Positions 63,239-64,000 of a stretch of 64,000 bases of DNA are shown here, piece after piece; position 1 is the first letter of the stretch, and the number at the start of each line of letters is the position of its first letter. The stretch is from G965202915 sp965202915 (GTDB lineage: Bacteria > Pseudomonadota > Gammaproteobacteria > Eutrophobiales > Eutrophobiaceae): assembly GCA_965202915.1 (NCBI GenBank), contig OZ241847.1:62001-126000 (forward strand). Reading direction: 5' to 3'. The position numbers were made by a program, and so were the translations under genes. The notes beneath the pieces were generated by a model that was not told where the DNA came from, did not search any database, and saw only the letters and a list, made by a program, of their open reading frames with translations.

Positions 63239-64000
63239 ATGAATCTTGGCATCATTATGGATCCCATCGACCGGATCAATATAAAAAAGGACAGTTCGTT
63301 TGCGATGTTGCTTGCGGCCAAAGCGCGCGGCTGGAATTTGTTTTACATGGAGCTGTCTGATTTATGCCTGGTCGATGACAGTTTGCTGGCCAATATGAGC
63401 GAATTGGAGGTATTTGATGATCCGCGCCGCTGGGTTCAACGGCGGCAAGCCGGGGAAATGAACACCGCCGAACTGGATTTTATTTTGCTGCGCAAGGATC
63501 CCCCCTTTGACGTGGAATATATTTATGCGACCTATCTGCTCGATCACGCGGTAAAACAAGGGACGCCGGTATTCAACGATCCCACCGGCATAAGAAACGC
63601 CAATGAGAAATTATTCATAAGCCATTTCAGTGATTGTATCACTGCGACCCAGGTTTGCCGGACTGCGGCACAGATCAAATCATTCATATCGAAGCATGGT
63701 GAAATCATTCTCAAGCCGCTTGGGGGAATGGGTGGAGCATCGATTTTCAAAACCGGTGCCGGCGATAACAACCTGAACGTGATTATTGAAACTCTGACCG
63801 CAAATGAAACCCGGTTTGTTATGGCGCAGAAATATATTCCTGAAATAAATCGCGGCGATAAGCGGATTTTGCTGATCGATGGCGAGGCCGTCCCTTATGG
63901 CTTAGCCCGGCTTCCGGCGGCCGGAGAAACGCGCGGCAACCTTGCCAAAGGCGGTACCGGCCGCGGCAGTGAACTCAGCGAGCGTGATCGCCGGATCTGT
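63239..64000 (+). CDS. gshB: Glutathione synthase (N-terminal part, runs off the window)
   Basis: Joins gamma-glutamylcysteine and glycine. The frame begins at ATG 63239 with MNLGIIMDPIDRINIKKDSS and continues open for 254 codons to the last base. Family features are the N-terminal substrate domain, LRKDPPFDVEYIYATYLLD, and the ATP-grasp segment (KPLGGMGGASIF, then GDKRILLIDGEAVPYGLARLP, and NLAKGGTGRGSELSERD). About 60 further residues are expected beyond the edge. No strong ribosome site precedes the start. Confidence 0.96.
   Translation, partial: MNLGIIMDPIDRINIKKDSSFAMLLAAKARGWNLFYMELSDLCLVDDSLLANMSELEVFDDPRRWVQRRQAGEMNTAELDFILLRKDPPFDVEYIYATYLLDHAVKQGTPVFNDPTGIRNANEKLFISHFSDCITATQVCRTAAQIKSFISKHGEIILKPLGGMGGASIFKTGAGDNNLNVIIETLTANETRFVMAQKYIPEINRGDKRILLIDGEAVPYGLARLPAAGETRGNLAKGGTGRGSELSERDRRIC

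Overview
The window reads as a chromosomal segment of a gammaproteobacterium, probably one of the sulfur-oxidising or autotrophic lineages (Chromatiales/Thiotrichales-like). The evidence is a class III polyhydroxyalkanoate (PHA) synthase (PhaE+PhaC), a phosphoribulokinase, FimV, HemX/HemY, MsbA and the gammaproteobacterial orders carA-carB-greA, fimV-truA-trpF and accD-folC-dedD-purF. The lineage is inferred from gene content only; no rRNA or tRNA gene was seen.

Layout. 1-5.4 kb: end of a Ser/Thr kinase, acetyl-CoA synthetase, then a PHA storage locus (phasin, phaE, phaC). 5.5-14.4 kb: carA-carB-greA, ftsH, glmM. 14.4-19.2 kb: dapD/dapC on the minus strand, then leuB and asd. 19.5-31.4 kb: fimV, truA, trpF-trpB-(small HTH gene)-trpA, accD, folC, dedD, purF. 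31.5-32 kb: a second phasin on the minus strand. 32-44.5 kb: a GC-richer accessory island with two giant paralogous FG-GAP/dockerin-like proteins, a coiled-coil DUF1640-like gene between them, and a dense set of REP-like palindromes and GC-box repeats. 44.5-47.7 kb: FmdB-like protein, metallo-beta-lactamase-fold hydrolase, DUF465 protein, orphan TRAP binding lipoprotein. 47.7-56.3 kb: uvrD diverging from pmbA, the moxR-DUF58-tgpA operon, a cNMP-domain diguanylate cyclase. 56.3-64 kb: msbA, phosphoribulokinase, the hemC-hemD-hemX-hemY operon (minus strand) and the start of gshB.

How the genes work together. Acs supplies acetyl-CoA to the PHA locus. PhaE/PhaC polymerise PHA and two phasins coat the granule. 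All three granule-associated proteins PhaE, phasin 1 and phasin 2 end in Lys/Ala-rich tails, and TGC-N3/4-GCA dyads lie at or near all three PHA transcription units, which suggests a shared PhaR-like control and possible granule-nucleoid attachment. The core region otherwise holds lysine/DAP, leucine, tryptophan, pyrimidine/arginine, purine, folate, fatty-acid, haem, glutathione and envelope precursor biosynthesis.

Most unusual part: the 32-44.5 kb island. One protein has exactly 7 FG-GAP units and the other exactly 7+7, consistent with one and two seven-bladed beta-propellers. Both share N-terminus, C-terminus and upstream leader. The noncoding repeats that surround them recur inside the genes as in-frame proline-rich linker.
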